From contig NZ_JAZHSB010000001.1 in the NCBI RefSeq assembly GCF_036924715.1, positions 4,641,001 to 4,705,000 on the forward strand: a DNA stretch of 64,000 nt. The letters run 5' to 3'. Shown here in pieces: positions 8,254-16,694 of the stretch. This DNA comes from Bradyrhizobium sp. AZCC 1721 (GTDB taxonomy: Bacteria; Pseudomonadota; Alphaproteobacteria; Rhizobiales; Xanthobacteraceae). The notes under the pieces were generated by a model, which worked only from the letters and a program-made list of their open reading frames with translations, made no database searches and was not told the origin of the DNA. Made by a program: the position numbers and the translations under genes. Each line of letters starts with the position of its first letter. Position 1 is the first letter of the stretch.

Positions 8254-9429
8254 CTACGCCGCGATCAGATCGCGCACGGCTGGCACGAACGCTTCGTCAG
8301 CGACCAGCTCCTCGCAGAACAGGCGGGCTTCCTCGCGCGCGGACTCGGTTGCGAACCGCCGCAGCAGGATCAAGAGCGGCTCGGCGGCCTTGCGGTCGGT
8401 CTCGCAATGGGTCAGCACACGCTCGACCATGCGGCGGCGCAGCCTCGCGGCGCCGCCGATCGTGTCGACAAAGCCGGTCTCACGGCTGACTTCGAGCGCG
8501 ATACGGAAGGCTCCGAATGTCGATTCGGGAAGGCCCGCGCGGATCAGGAGCGCCTGCAGGCTGGCGCCGCCGCGGTCGTGCAGCAGCGCGGTGACGCGGG
8601 CCAGCGGCAGGTCAGCCAGTTCGGCAAGCGCCGCATCGAACAGTTCGAGATTGCCCGACAATAGCGCGCGCAGGATCAGGCCGGCGGTCAGTTGCCCGGT
8701 GGCGCGCAGGTGCCGCACCAGGCCCAGCATATCATCGCCGCGCGAACACGCCGCAATGTTCACGGCCGAGCGCTCGCGCGCTTCGCTCGCCAGCCGCCCT
8801 GCCCGGTCGGCGCTCAGCCAATTCCGCGCGACGACGAATTGCGCCAGCGTCTCGGAGAGTTTCGCGACCAGCGCTGCGCGGGTGGCAGCCGGCAAGCCTT
8901 CCAGCACCAGCATCGCTTCCCTGATCGCGGCGAGATGGCCGTGACGTTCGACGATACGGTCCCATGAAAACGGCGCCAATTCCGCGTAGGCATTTTCGAT
9001 CAGTTCGAGCGCCGCGGCCGCCGAGCCAACTTCGGCAATCGCGGCGGAAACCGAGGGCGGCAGGTTGATGCGGCGGGCGATGGCGCATTGCGTGTCGCTG
9101 TTGCCGGTGGCGACGATGTCGACGAGGTCGGCGTCGATCAGAAGCGGCGAATGTTCGAGCACGGGAAGCGCGATCGAGGGTTGGTCGAGCGAGAGCGCCT
9201 GCACGATCGCGGCCGGCGCGTCCGAGCTGCGCGCGAAGACTTCCGACATCGCCTGGCGCACCAGCGGCGACGGATCATCGAGCAGCATCAGCAGCGCGCC
9301 TTCGGCGGCGATGCGATCGTCCTCGGAAAGATCTGAAATCAACCAGGCCCGCGCCAACGCCCGCGTCGCCTCTGCCCGCTCGCCTGCCGGAGCGGTACGA
9401 ATCCAACTGATGAACTGCCGAACGATCAT
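8254..9429 (-). CDS. DUF2336 family protein
   Basis: 391 residues from ATG 9429 (MIVRQFISWIRTAPAGERAE), which fits the family better than the longer open frame to 9627. All-helical, with HEAT-like repeats: segments such as L-L-D-D-P-S-P-L-V-R-Q-A-M and N-L-P-P-S-V-S-A-A-I-A recur along the first half. This matches DUF2336, an alphaproteobacterial family of unknown biochemical role. It lies next to the receiver/Hpt pair but on the opposite strand. The C-terminus converges on repeat copy 2. Confidence 0.75.
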   Translation of the reverse strand: MIVRQFISWIRTAPAGERAEATRALARAWLISDLSEDDRIAAEGALLMLLDDPSPLVRQAMSEVFARSSDAPAAIVQALSLDQPSIALPVLEHSPLLIDADLVDIVATGNSDTQCAIARRINLPPSVSAAIAEVGSAAAALELIENAYAELAPFSWDRIVERHGHLAAIREAMLVLEGLPAATRAALVAKLSETLAQFVVARNWLSADRAGRLASEARERSAVNIAACSRGDDMLGLVRHLRATGQLTAGLILRALLSGNLELFDAALAELADLPLARVTALLHDRGGASLQALLIRAGLPESTFGAFRIALEVSRETGFVDTIGGAARLRRRMVERVLTHCETDRKAAEPLLILLRRFATESAREEARLFCEELVADEAFVPAVRDLIAA

Positions 9430-9499
9430 GGTCCTGGCTACGCAACCTGAAACGACACCGTGACGCGGTGCCACTATTAGAAAAAATAAACCATGACGC

Positions 9500-9515
9500 T
9501 TAACAAAGGGTTCAC
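9500..9515. promoter_or_regulatory. CtrA-like box, one mismatch
   Basis: TTAA-CAAAGGG-TTCAC on the plus strand, one base off the CtrA consensus TTAA-N7-TTAAC. It lies about 71 bp upstream of the DUF2336 start. Weak on its own; included because five better or comparable boxes occur elsewhere in the window. Confidence 0.3.
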
Positions 9516-9577
9516 CATAAACGGCTGGTTTTATTGACGTTTTGTTAAGGGTGCGAGGACGGTTGCGATGTCTCGTT

Positions 9578-9689
9578 CCCCGGATGCTGCGCAACACGCA
9601 GTGCTGCGCTGCTGATCCGGGGTCCATCCGAGCTCGCCCACCGCGATGGGTCCGGTTCTGCGACGCATCGCTGCGCGCTGCATCGCGGG
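9578..9689. repeat. GC-rich palindromic intergenic repeat
   Basis: The segment starts with CCCCGGATGCTGCGCAACAC, contains GATCCGGGGTCCA and ATGGGTCCGG, and ends with TGCATCGCGG. The nested inverted repeats resemble a Bradyrhizobium intergenic repeat family. It lies just downstream of the SLT gene end and fills the gap to the DUF2336 promoter. Confidence 0.6.
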
Positions 9690-9695
9690 TCAGCG

Positions 9696-10715
9696 TCAGC
9701 TACTGAACGTGCCGTTGCGGTCGCTGAAGAGGTCGAGTCTTCCGGGTGCGCGGACTTCGGGCGCATGTCCCGACAATGCGGTGCTCGCGGAGGCAACTGA
9801 CACCGAATTGCTGCCCCACAATTCCTGCACCGCCGGCGAAATCGGCTGCGTGCGTTCGCCGCCCTGGAACAGCGAGCGGAAGATCGGCTCCGTTGACGCC
9901 GACGCGGTCTGCGCCGTTGCGGAAACCGGCGTCACCGCGCGAGAATCCGGGAAGCTCGAGAGATAGGCGGCGTTGTCGATCGCCATCGCTGCCGGCGCGG
10001 CGCTTGCGACCGTGATGCGCCGTGGCAGATCGCCGCCGGCGGCCGCCATCGCCGTGCGCGTCACCGGCGAACTGGCGGCCGCCGCATAGCGCGTGCTCAG
10101 CACCGAATAGACCTGTGAGACGCTGCGCGGCTGCCCGGAGCGATCGTAGAAGATCGATTGATTGGCCGCCGCAGCGTTCGGAAACATCCGCACGGCCGAC
10201 GCGTTCGGATTGTCCTCGGCGTTCTGGATCAGCTTGCCGGCGCCGCCGACGCCCATGAAATGCGCCATGTAGAGTTCGGCATCGGTCGGGCGGCGCCCGA
10301 TCTTGCCGGTCAGCCTGAAACTGTTGGATTGCGTCAGCACCGCCGCCATCGAAGAGGCAGCTTCGGGATCGTCGCGCAGCCGCATGATCGCGGCGCGTGC
10401 CGCGGGATCCTCGACCGAATAGCTGCCCGACGGATTTTTGGCGATGGCGTCGGCATATTTGCCGTAGCCGAGATGGGCCCCCGCCTCCTTTACCGTGCCG
10501 AGCCAGGTCTGGTCGATGAACTGAAACAGGCCGCGTGCCGACGAGGTGGTTGCGGCGGCCTTCGGGTTGAAATTGGATTCCATCTTCGCGGTGGCAAGCA
10601 GATATTCGAAGCTGGCGCCGGTCGTGGATGCGGCCTGCTTGATCGAGCCCGCAATCCTCGCGCGCGCGGGATCGACACCTGCCGCAGCCGTGGCGCTTGA
10701 TGTGTCGACCGCCAT
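9696..10715 (-). CDS. SLT-domain lytic transglycosylase-like protein
   Basis: 339 residues from ATG 10715 (MAVDTSSATAAAG), which has GAGGAG upstream. The Met at 10799 has no ribosome site. The goose-lysozyme-like SLT domain is at about 20-190. The catalytic Glu is in TAKMESNFNP, followed by the family motif S-A-R-G-L-F-Q-F-I-D-Q-T-W and later Y-M-A-H-F-M-G-V-G-G-A-G. Such enzymes cleave peptidoglycan to form 1,6-anhydroMurNAc ends. No classical signal peptide is seen. The C-terminal 130 residues are Ala/Ser-rich and probably disordered. A perfect CtrA-type box lies about 90 bp upstream, suggesting a cell-cycle or motility-linked role. Confidence 0.82.
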   Translation of the reverse strand: MAVDTSSATAAAGVDPARARIAGSIKQAASTTGASFEYLLATAKMESNFNPKAAATTSSARGLFQFIDQTWLGTVKEAGAHLGYGKYADAIAKNPSGSYSVEDPAARAAIMRLRDDPEAASSMAAVLTQSNSFRLTGKIGRRPTDAELYMAHFMGVGGAGKLIQNAEDNPNASAVRMFPNAAAANQSIFYDRSGQPRSVSQVYSVLSTRYAAAASSPVTRTAMAAAGGDLPRRITVASAAPAAMAIDNAAYLSSFPDSRAVTPVSATAQTASASTEPIFRSLFQGGERTQPISPAVQELWGSNSVSVASASTALSGHAPEVRAPGRLDLFSDRNGTFSS

Positions 10716-10804
10716 ATCCGTGGTGCCCCGCTCCTCGCGAAACCTCGCGGGCTCGTGAACGCCGCCAATCCGGCGCCTCACCGACCCAGCCTGCGACATT
10801 TATG

Positions 10805-10820
10805 GTTAATGCCGGGTTAA
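10805..10820 (-). promoter_or_regulatory. CtrA-type box upstream of SLT gene
   Basis: Read on the minus strand the sequence is TTAA-CCCGGCA-TTAAC, a perfect match to the CtrA full site TTAA-N7-TTAAC. It is 90 bp upstream of the transglycosylase ATG and oriented toward it. Confidence 0.6.
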
Positions 10821-10987
10821 AATGCCGCATTTCCAACATAAAACAGGAATGAACTTTTCGGTCGTTCGACCGACTGAATATTTGACGTTGGATCTGACCG
10901 GCTCGCAAAGAGGAGACGTTCCGGGCAATCACGACCGTCCGCACTGAAAGCAAGGCTTCCGCAGTCTTCCCTGAGAGGATCAAGATC

Positions 10988-11773
10988 ATGACAGACCATG
11001 CACTCCACTCCCCTCCCGCAAAGACCATAACCGGCGGCTTGACGGCTATGCTGTACGGCACGCTTACGTACCTGCTGTTTCTCGGTACATTTCTTTATGC
11101 GATTGCCTTTGTAGGCAACTTGCCGGTACCAAAGACCATCGATAGCGGCACCGCCGGGCCGCTCGTTCCTTCGCTGCTCATCAACGTCGTTCTGCTTGGC
11201 GTGTTTGCAATCCAGCACAGCGTGATGGCGCGTCCCGCCTTCAAGCGCTGGTGGACAAGGATCGTGCCGCAATCGGTCGAGCGTACGACCTACGTGCTGT
11301 TGGCCAGCCTTGCGTTGCTGCTGCTCTACTGGCAATGGCGGCCGATGACTGATGTCATCTGGTCGGTGACCGATCCAGTTGCGGCAATTGTCCTTCAGAC
11401 GATTTCCTGGATGGGCTGGACGGTGGTGCTCGCCAGCACCTTCATGATCAACCATTTCGAGCTGTTCGGCTTGCGCCAGGTGCTGGCGCGGCTTCTTGGG
11501 CGCGAGTTGCCCCCGGCCGAGTTCAAAACGCCGATGTTCTACAAGGTGGTCCGGCATCCGATCTATCTCGGCTTCCTGCTTGCGTTCTGGGCGACGCCGG
11601 TGATGACGTTCGGTCATCTGGTGTTCGCCATCGCCACCACCGGCTACATCCTGATCGGCATATGGCTGGAGGAGCGCGACCTGATAGCGCTGTTCGGCGA
11701 CCAGTACCGCCGCTACCGGCAGCAGGTCTCGATGCTGATCCCGCTGCCGCGAAACAAGGCGAAGGTCGGGTGA
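10988..11773 (+). CDS. mddA: Methanethiol S-methyltransferase
   Basis: 261 residues, integral membrane protein with five or six hydrophobic helices (about 18-40, 62-80, 100-120, 135-155, 190-225). It belongs to the NnrU/isoprenylcysteine-methyltransferase-like superfamily. The SAM-binding signature is V-V-R-H-P-I-Y-L-G-F with the distal E-E-R-D-L and Y-R-R-Y. MddA methylates methanethiol to dimethyl sulfide using SAM; Bradyrhizobium has characterised members. ATG 10988 follows a GAGAGGA ribosome site. It stands alone, upstream of an unrelated TetR gene. NnrU-type or ICMT-like function is the alternative. Confidence 0.82.
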   Translation: MTDHALHSPPAKTITGGLTAMLYGTLTYLLFLGTFLYAIAFVGNLPVPKTIDSGTAGPLVPSLLINVVLLGVFAIQHSVMARPAFKRWWTRIVPQSVERTTYVLLASLALLLLYWQWRPMTDVIWSVTDPVAAIVLQTISWMGWTVVLASTFMINHFELFGLRQVLARLLGRELPPAEFKTPMFYKVVRHPIYLGFLLAFWATPVMTFGHLVFAIATTGYILIGIWLEERDLIALFGDQYRRYRQQVSMLIPLPRNKAKVG

Positions 11774-11906
11774 CGTTTGTTTCACGGTGTCCGGCATGGC
11801 TCCGGGCATCGGTTTTCCGGCCGGTAGAGGGTTGAAACGGCAAGGCTGGCCTTCTCAGCCGGAATGCATGTAGCGTCTTGACGCTTCCATCACATCATGA
11901 GGTACC

Positions 11907-12524
11907 ATGGCGCGCGCGGCAGTGAAGAAGATCGAAACCAGCACGAGCTTGCTCGAAGCTGCCAAGAAGGTGTTGCGCCGCGCCGGCTATGCCGGACTTT
12001 CCACTCGCGAAGTCGCTGCAGAAGCGGCCGTGCCCTTAAGCCAGATCCACTACCATTTTGGCTCCAAGCAGAACATGGTTCTGGAGCTGTTCGAATATCT
12101 CAATGCTCAACTTCTCGACCGGCAGAACAGGCTGTTCGAAGATCCATCGCTAAAACTGTCCGAGCAGTGGTCCCGCGCCTGTGACTACCTCGATGAGGAT
12201 ATCGCTTCGGGCTACGTGCGGGTGCTGCAGGAGCTGATCGCGGTGAGCTGGCATGACGCGGAAGTAGCAAGGGTGATCCGAGCCGGCCTCATGGGCTGGA
12301 TCGACCTGATCGTAGGCGTGGCGCGGAGGACCGAACAGACGATCGGCCCGCTCGGCCCGTTCTCGGCAGAAGAGGTCGGCGCGATCGCCGCCTCCAGTTT
12401 CATCGGCGGCGAAAGCCTGTTCCTGCTGGGACTGGAGAAAAAAGGCTCGCCGATACGGGCGTCGCTGCGGCGCGTCGGCGACCTCATTCGGATTGCGGAA
12501 GGATCTTCACCGGAAAAAGGATGA
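11907..12524 (+). CDS. TetR/AcrR family transcriptional regulator
   Basis: 205 residues. The N-terminal helix-turn-helix (about 12-58) is canonical: A-A-K-K-V-L-R-R-A-G-Y, S-T-R-E-V-A-A-E-A, then Q-I-H-Y-H-F-G-S-K-Q-N. The remaining helices form a ligand-binding domain. The fusion hydrolase/glycosyltransferase gene begins 4 bp after the stop codon, so the two are almost certainly co-transcribed and this protein probably controls the pair and itself. Confidence 0.9.
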   Translation: MARAAVKKIETSTSLLEAAKKVLRRAGYAGLSTREVAAEAAVPLSQIHYHFGSKQNMVLELFEYLNAQLLDRQNRLFEDPSLKLSEQWSRACDYLDEDIASGYVRVLQELIAVSWHDAEVARVIRAGLMGWIDLIVGVARRTEQTIGPLGPFSAEEVGAIAASSFIGGESLFLLGLEKKGSPIRASLRRVGDLIRIAEGSSPEKG

Positions 12525-12528
12525 CAGC

Positions 12529-14646
12529 ATGCGAGCAAAGCTGGCGGACAGCGAAGGTTTCATCGCCCGCGACGGCGTGAAACTCGCCTACGAAAGCTAC
12601 GGCGCGGGCGCGGAAACCATGCTGTTTATTCCGCCATGGAGCATCGTCCACTCCCGGATCTACAAGGCGCAGCTTCCCTACTTCAGCGAACATTTCCGCT
12701 GCATCGCCTATGATGGCCGCGGCAATGGCAAATCCGATCGACCAGAAGACGTCACTGCCTACACGCTCGACAACTACCTCGCCGACGCGCTTGCCGTGAT
12801 GGACGGCCTCGAGGTGGAGCAAGCTATCCTGGTCGGACTTTCGTTTGGCGGGTTGCTCGCCTCCATTCTCGCCGCCTATCACCCGACGCGTGTGCGTGCA
12901 GCCATCCTCGCCGGCACGGTCTCGACCATCGGACCTGCGCACCAGGCAAGATTTGCGGCCTCGCATTTTCTCGCCGAGAGAGACAGTTACGACGGCTGGA
13001 ACAAATTCAACCGTGACTATTGGCTGAAGAGTTACCCTGATTTCGCGGAGTTCTTCGTTCGCAACATCTGCAGCGAGCCGCATTCGACCAAACAGATCGA
13101 GGACGGGGTCGGCTGGGCTGCCGAGACGGATGGACCAACCCTGATCAAAACGGTCGAGGCGCGAAACATTCCTCCCCAATTCGATGTCAGCGCGGAAATG
13201 TATCGCAGCATCCGCTGCCCGGTTCTGTTCATCCACGGCGACAACGACCAAATTCAGCCCTGCGAACGCGCCCGGGCGGCCCACGCCGCGGTGAGCGGTT
13301 CGGAGTTCGTAACGATCAGAGGCGGCGGTCACAATCCTCTCGGCCGGTATCCGGCCAAGGCTAACGCGCTGATCAACGACTTCATCGATCGCCGGCTCGC
13401 CATCCGTCAGCCTGCACGTGAGACTTTGCCGCACGGCGCACGCCAGAAGCGCGCCCTCTATCTCTCCTCGCCGATCGGCCTCGGCCATGGCCGCCGCGAC
13501 ATCGCCATCGCGCGCGAGCTGCGCAAGCTTCATCCTGACCTCACGGTGGACTGGCTGGCGCAAGATCCGGTCACGCGTCTGCTGGAGGCCGGCAACGAAC
13601 ATGTCCATCCGCTAAGTGCAAGGTTGGCGAGCGAAACGCGGCATATCGAGCTCGAAAGCGGCGAACACGAATTGCACTGCTTTCAGGCGCTTCGCCGCAT
13701 GGACGAGGTGCTGATCAAGAACTTCATGATCTTCCAGGACGCCGTCGAGCAAGACGCTTACGACATCGTGATTGCGGACGAGGCCTGGGATATCGATCAC
13801 TACTGGCACGAGCATCCCGAGCTGAAAAAGGCAAAACTCGTCTGGTTGACCGACTTCGTCGGCTACGTGCCGATGCCGTCCGGCGGCAAACATGAGGCGC
13901 TGCTGACGGCGGACTACAATGCCGAGATGATCGAGCATGTCGAGCAGCATCCTGGCGTGCGCGATCGAGCGATCTTCGTGGGCCAACCTGAAGACGTGGT
14001 GCCGCTATCGTTCGGTGCGGATCTGCCCCTGATGCGCGATTGGGTACCGAGGCACTTCGATTTCGCCGGCTACGTCATCGGCGAGCATCCGCAAACCTTC
14101 GGCAACCGCCAATTTCTTCGTGAAGCGCTAGGCTACGGGAGCGCCGAGCAGATTTGCATCGTCACCGTCGGCGGATCGGGGATCGGGGCTCACCTGGTCA
14201 AGCGCGTCCTGCAGGCCTATCCCATCGTGAAGGCCAAGCTGCCGGCGTTGCGCATGGTGGTGGTCGCCGGTCCCCGCATTGATCCAGCGTCGCTGCGTGC
14301 GCCGGAGGGCGTCGAGATAAGGTCGTTCGTTGCCAATCTCGACCGGCATCTCGCAGCGTGTGACCTGGCGCTGGTTCAGGGCGGGCTCACCACTTGCATG
14401 GAACTCGCGGCTGCCGGGACGCCGTTTGTCTATTTTCCGCTGCGAAACCATTTCGAGCAGAACTTTCACGTCGCTCACCGGCTCCGCCGCTATGGCGCAG
14501 GCATCCAAATGGACTTCGCTTCGTCGACCCCCGATATGATCGCCGACGCCATGATGTTGGCTATGTCGAGGCCGGACAGACCGAAACCGGTCGAAGCCGA
14601 TGGCGCAAGACGCGCAGCCGCCATGATCGGTGAGCTGTTGGCATGA
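12529..14646 (+). CDS. Alpha/beta hydrolase - glycosyltransferase fusion
   Basis: 705 residues from ATG 12529 (MRAKLADSEGF), which has AAAGGAT upstream; a start at 12493 would overlap the TetR gene. Residues 1-295 are an alpha/beta hydrolase: V-G-L-S-F-G-G-L nucleophile elbow, F-I-H-G-D-N-D-Q acid region and G-G-G-H-N-P-L histidine. Residues about 310-705 are a GT-B fold glycosyltransferase of the GT1/GT28 type: S-S-P-I-G-L-G-H-G-R-R-D at the start, V-T-V-G-G-S-G in the second half, and the donor-binding signature G-G-L-T-T-C-M-E-L-A-A-A-G-T-P. There is no stop or frameshift between the domains. Substrates unknown; a small-molecule glycosylation or detoxification role is my inference from the TetR neighbour. 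Confidence 0.82.
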   Translation: MRAKLADSEGFIARDGVKLAYESYGAGAETMLFIPPWSIVHSRIYKAQLPYFSEHFRCIAYDGRGNGKSDRPEDVTAYTLDNYLADALAVMDGLEVEQAILVGLSFGGLLASILAAYHPTRVRAAILAGTVSTIGPAHQARFAASHFLAERDSYDGWNKFNRDYWLKSYPDFAEFFVRNICSEPHSTKQIEDGVGWAAETDGPTLIKTVEARNIPPQFDVSAEMYRSIRCPVLFIHGDNDQIQPCERARAAHAAVSGSEFVTIRGGGHNPLGRYPAKANALINDFIDRRLAIRQPARETLPHGARQKRALYLSSPIGLGHGRRDIAIARELRKLHPDLTVDWLAQDPVTRLLEAGNEHVHPLSARLASETRHIELESGEHELHCFQALRRMDEVLIKNFMIFQDAVEQDAYDIVIADEAWDIDHYWHEHPELKKAKLVWLTDFVGYVPMPSGGKHEALLTADYNAEMIEHVEQHPGVRDRAIFVGQPEDVVPLSFGADLPLMRDWVPRHFDFAGYVIGEHPQTFGNRQFLREALGYGSAEQICIVTVGGSGIGAHLVKRVLQAYPIVKAKLPALRMVVVAGPRIDPASLRAPEGVEIRSFVANLDRHLAACDLALVQGGLTTCMELAAAGTPFVYFPLRNHFEQNFHVAHRLRRYGAGIQMDFASSTPDMIADAMMLAMSRPDRPKPVEADGARRAAAMIGELLA

Positions 14647-14667
14647 CCAGCCCGGAACCGACGCCAG

Positions 14668-15096
14668 TTATTTCCGGTAAACATTGTTCGGATCGAACTG
14701 CCGGTCGGCATCGACGAACGTCAGCAGCGCACCGCCCCCGGCGGCGTCGATCTTGCGGTAGAAGCAGGAATGCCGCCCGGTGTGACACGCAGCGCCCTGC
14801 TGCTCGACGCGGATCCAGATGGCATCCTGATCGCAATCAATGCGCATCTCGACCACGCGCTGGGTCTGACCTGACGTCTCACCTTTTCGCCACAACGCAT
14901 TGCGGGACCGGCTGAAGTACCAGGCGTCGCCGCTTTCGATCGTCTTGCGCAGCGCTTCCTCGTTCATGTGCGCGACCATCAGCACGTCGCCGGTCGCAGC
15001 ATCCGTCGCCACGCAGATCACGAGACCGGACGCGTCGAACTTGGGCTGGAAGGCCAGCCCCTCTTCACGTTCATTGGTCGTTGCGGAGGTGGACAC
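14668..15096 (-). CDS. hisI: Phosphoribosyl-AMP cyclohydrolase
   Basis: 142 residues. Opens the adenine ring of phosphoribosyl-AMP, the third step of histidine biosynthesis. Diagnostic motifs are W-Y-F-S-R-S-R near residue 60, the metal-binding M-R-I-D-C-D-Q-D-A and the zinc-binding C-H-T-G-R-H-S-C-F. It lacks the HisE pyrophosphohydrolase half, as in other alphaproteobacteria. It is encoded 31 bp after folE on the same strand and likely shares its transcript. Confidence 0.95.
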   Translation of the reverse strand: MSTSATTNEREEGLAFQPKFDASGLVICVATDAATGDVLMVAHMNEEALRKTIESGDAWYFSRSRNALWRKGETSGQTQRVVEMRIDCDQDAIWIRVEQQGAACHTGRHSCFYRKIDAAGGGALLTFVDADRQFDPNNVYRK

Positions 15097-15127
15097 GACG
15101 GGGCCTCGCGGAGAAATTTCGGCGAGG

Positions 15128-15850
15128 CTACCGGTTGGACCCTCGCACCAGGGACAGGAAACGCTGCTGCTCCGCCGGGTTGTCGCGGAACATGCCGGTG
15201 AAGCGGCTGGTGAACGTCATCGCGCCATGCTTGGCGACGCCGCGCACCGACATGCAGGTATGCTCCGCCTCGATCAGCACGGCAACGCCGCGGGGTTTCA
15301 GCACCTCGTCGATCGCGGCCGCGATCTGGGCCGTCAGGTGCTCCTGGGTCTGCAGGCGGCGGGCGAAGATATCGGTGAGCCGCGCCAGCTTCGACAATCC
15401 GACCACCCGCTCCACCGGCGTATAGGCGATATGCGCCTTGCCGTAGAACGGCATCATGTGATGCTCGCATTGCGAGGTGAACTCGATGTCGCGGACCAGG
15501 ACAAAGTCGTCATAGCCGGCGGTTTCGCCAAAGGTGCGGTCCAGCACCTCGGCCGGGCACTGATGATAGCCCTGATAGAGCTCGTCGAAGGCTTCGACCA
15601 CGCGGCGGGGCGTATCCAGCAAACCCTCGCGATCGGGGTTTTCGCCGATATAGCTGAGCAGCGTGTGCACGGCATGTTCGGCCTCGGCGCGCGACGGGCG
15701 CGGCAGGTCGGCGCGGACGGCAGCGGCCAGGAACTCGGCCGGATCGAGCTCGGTCGGGCGGGTTTCCGGGGCCACGTCGGGCGATTTCACTTCGGAAGGC
15801 TTCAAATCGGAAGGCTTGCCAGGGCGGAGGGATTTGATCAATGCGTCCAT
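15128..15850 (-). CDS. folE: GTP cyclohydrolase I
   Basis: 240 residues from ATG 15850, preceded by GGAGAAGAC; the frame continues to 15967 without a ribosome site. Converts GTP to dihydroneopterin triphosphate for folate. The first 50 residues are a Lys/Pro-rich extension. The catalytic domain carries the zinc and substrate motifs S-Q-C-E-H-H-M-M-P-F, V-V-G-L-S-K-L-A-R, Q-E-H-L-T and H-T-C-M-S-V-R-G-V. All metal ligands (Cys, His, Cys) are present. hisI follows at 31 bp. Confidence 0.95.
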   Translation of the reverse strand: MDALIKSLRPGKPSDLKPSEVKSPDVAPETRPTELDPAEFLAAAVRADLPRPSRAEAEHAVHTLLSYIGENPDREGLLDTPRRVVEAFDELYQGYHQCPAEVLDRTFGETAGYDDFVLVRDIEFTSQCEHHMMPFYGKAHIAYTPVERVVGLSKLARLTDIFARRLQTQEHLTAQIAAAIDEVLKPRGVAVLIEAEHTCMSVRGVAKHGAMTFTSRFTGMFRDNPAEQQRFLSLVRGSNR

Positions 15851-16094
15851 GTCTTCTCCGTTCGACCGGCCTGCAGAGACCGGAGTGTCACCGGGCAGAC
15901 GGGGCGGTTTTGCCGCCGGGCGCCTGAGTCCCATCCACAACACGTTGACGGCCGAACTGGTTTCCATGTCTGGTCCATGTCCGTCCGCCTACGGCAAACG
16001 GCCGGGCTGTTTTTCCGCCGTTCCTGTCCATATATAGGACGATGAAATCCAGCCGCCAAGGGCGCTCGGATCGCCGCCCGGGACACCGATTCTC

Positions 16095-16544
16095 ATGCTG
16101 AACGACATCTACAACAAGCGGATCATTGAATTGGCGGGCAATATTCCCCGCCTCGGTCGCCTCCCCGACCCCCACGCCAGCGCCACCGCCCACTCCAAGC
16201 TGTGCGGCTCGACCGTCAAAGTCGACCTCAAGATGGACGGGCCCGTGGTCAGCGACTTCGCCCATGACGTGAAGGCCTGCGCGCTCGGACAAGCCTCCTC
16301 CTCGATCATGGCAAGCCATGTGGTGGGCTCGACAGCCAGCGAGTTACGTGAATTGCGAGAAACCGTGCGCAAGATGCTGAAGGAAAACGGCGGTCCCCCG
16401 CAGGGCAAATGGGCCGACATCGCCCTGCTCGAGCCGGTGCGCGACTACAAGGCCCGCCACGCCTCGACCATGCTGACGTTCGACGCCGTGGTCGACGCCA
16501 TTGGCCAGATCGAAGCCAAGGCCAAGCAGCCGGCGCAGGCGTAA
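16095..16544 (+). CDS. IscU/SufU-like iron-sulfur scaffold protein, third Cys absent
   Basis: 149 residues of the NifU N-terminal/IscU fold. The first two ligand positions are present: H-S-K-L-C-G-S-T-V-K and V-K-A-C-A-L-G-Q-A-S-S-S. The position where IscU has its third Cys reads Y-K-A-R-H-A-S-T-M-L, with no Cys, although the downstream L-T-F-D-A-V-V-D-A-I is typical. It starts M-L-N-D-I-Y-N-K-R-I as in other alphaproteobacterial members. Divergent from folE. Whether it builds clusters, as opposed to carrying or modulating them, is uncertain. Confidence 0.8.
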   Translation: MLNDIYNKRIIELAGNIPRLGRLPDPHASATAHSKLCGSTVKVDLKMDGPVVSDFAHDVKACALGQASSSIMASHVVGSTASELRELRETVRKMLKENGGPPQGKWADIALLEPVRDYKARHASTMLTFDAVVDAIGQIEAKAKQPAQA

Positions 16545-16570
16545 GGGAAGTCCCCGCCTATACCCAATCC

Positions 16571-16674
16571 TGTCATGCCCGCGAAGGCGGGCATCCAGTA
16601 CGCCGGGAATTCCCGTTTGATCACAAGCGCCGCGGCGTACTGATCATCCGCTTTCGTTTTCGCGGATGATGACA
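16571..16674. repeat. 104-bp intergenic palindromic repeat
   Basis: Bounded by TGTCAT and ATGACA, with inner inverted segments AGTACGCCG and CGGCGTACT and terminal hairpins GCCCGCGAAGGCGGGC and CATCCGC-GCGGATG. It resembles a second Bradyrhizobium repeat family, distinct from the 122-bp one. It fills the gap between two convergent genes. Confidence 0.75.
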
Positions 16675-16694
16675 CCGAGTGTTGGGGACGCAGC

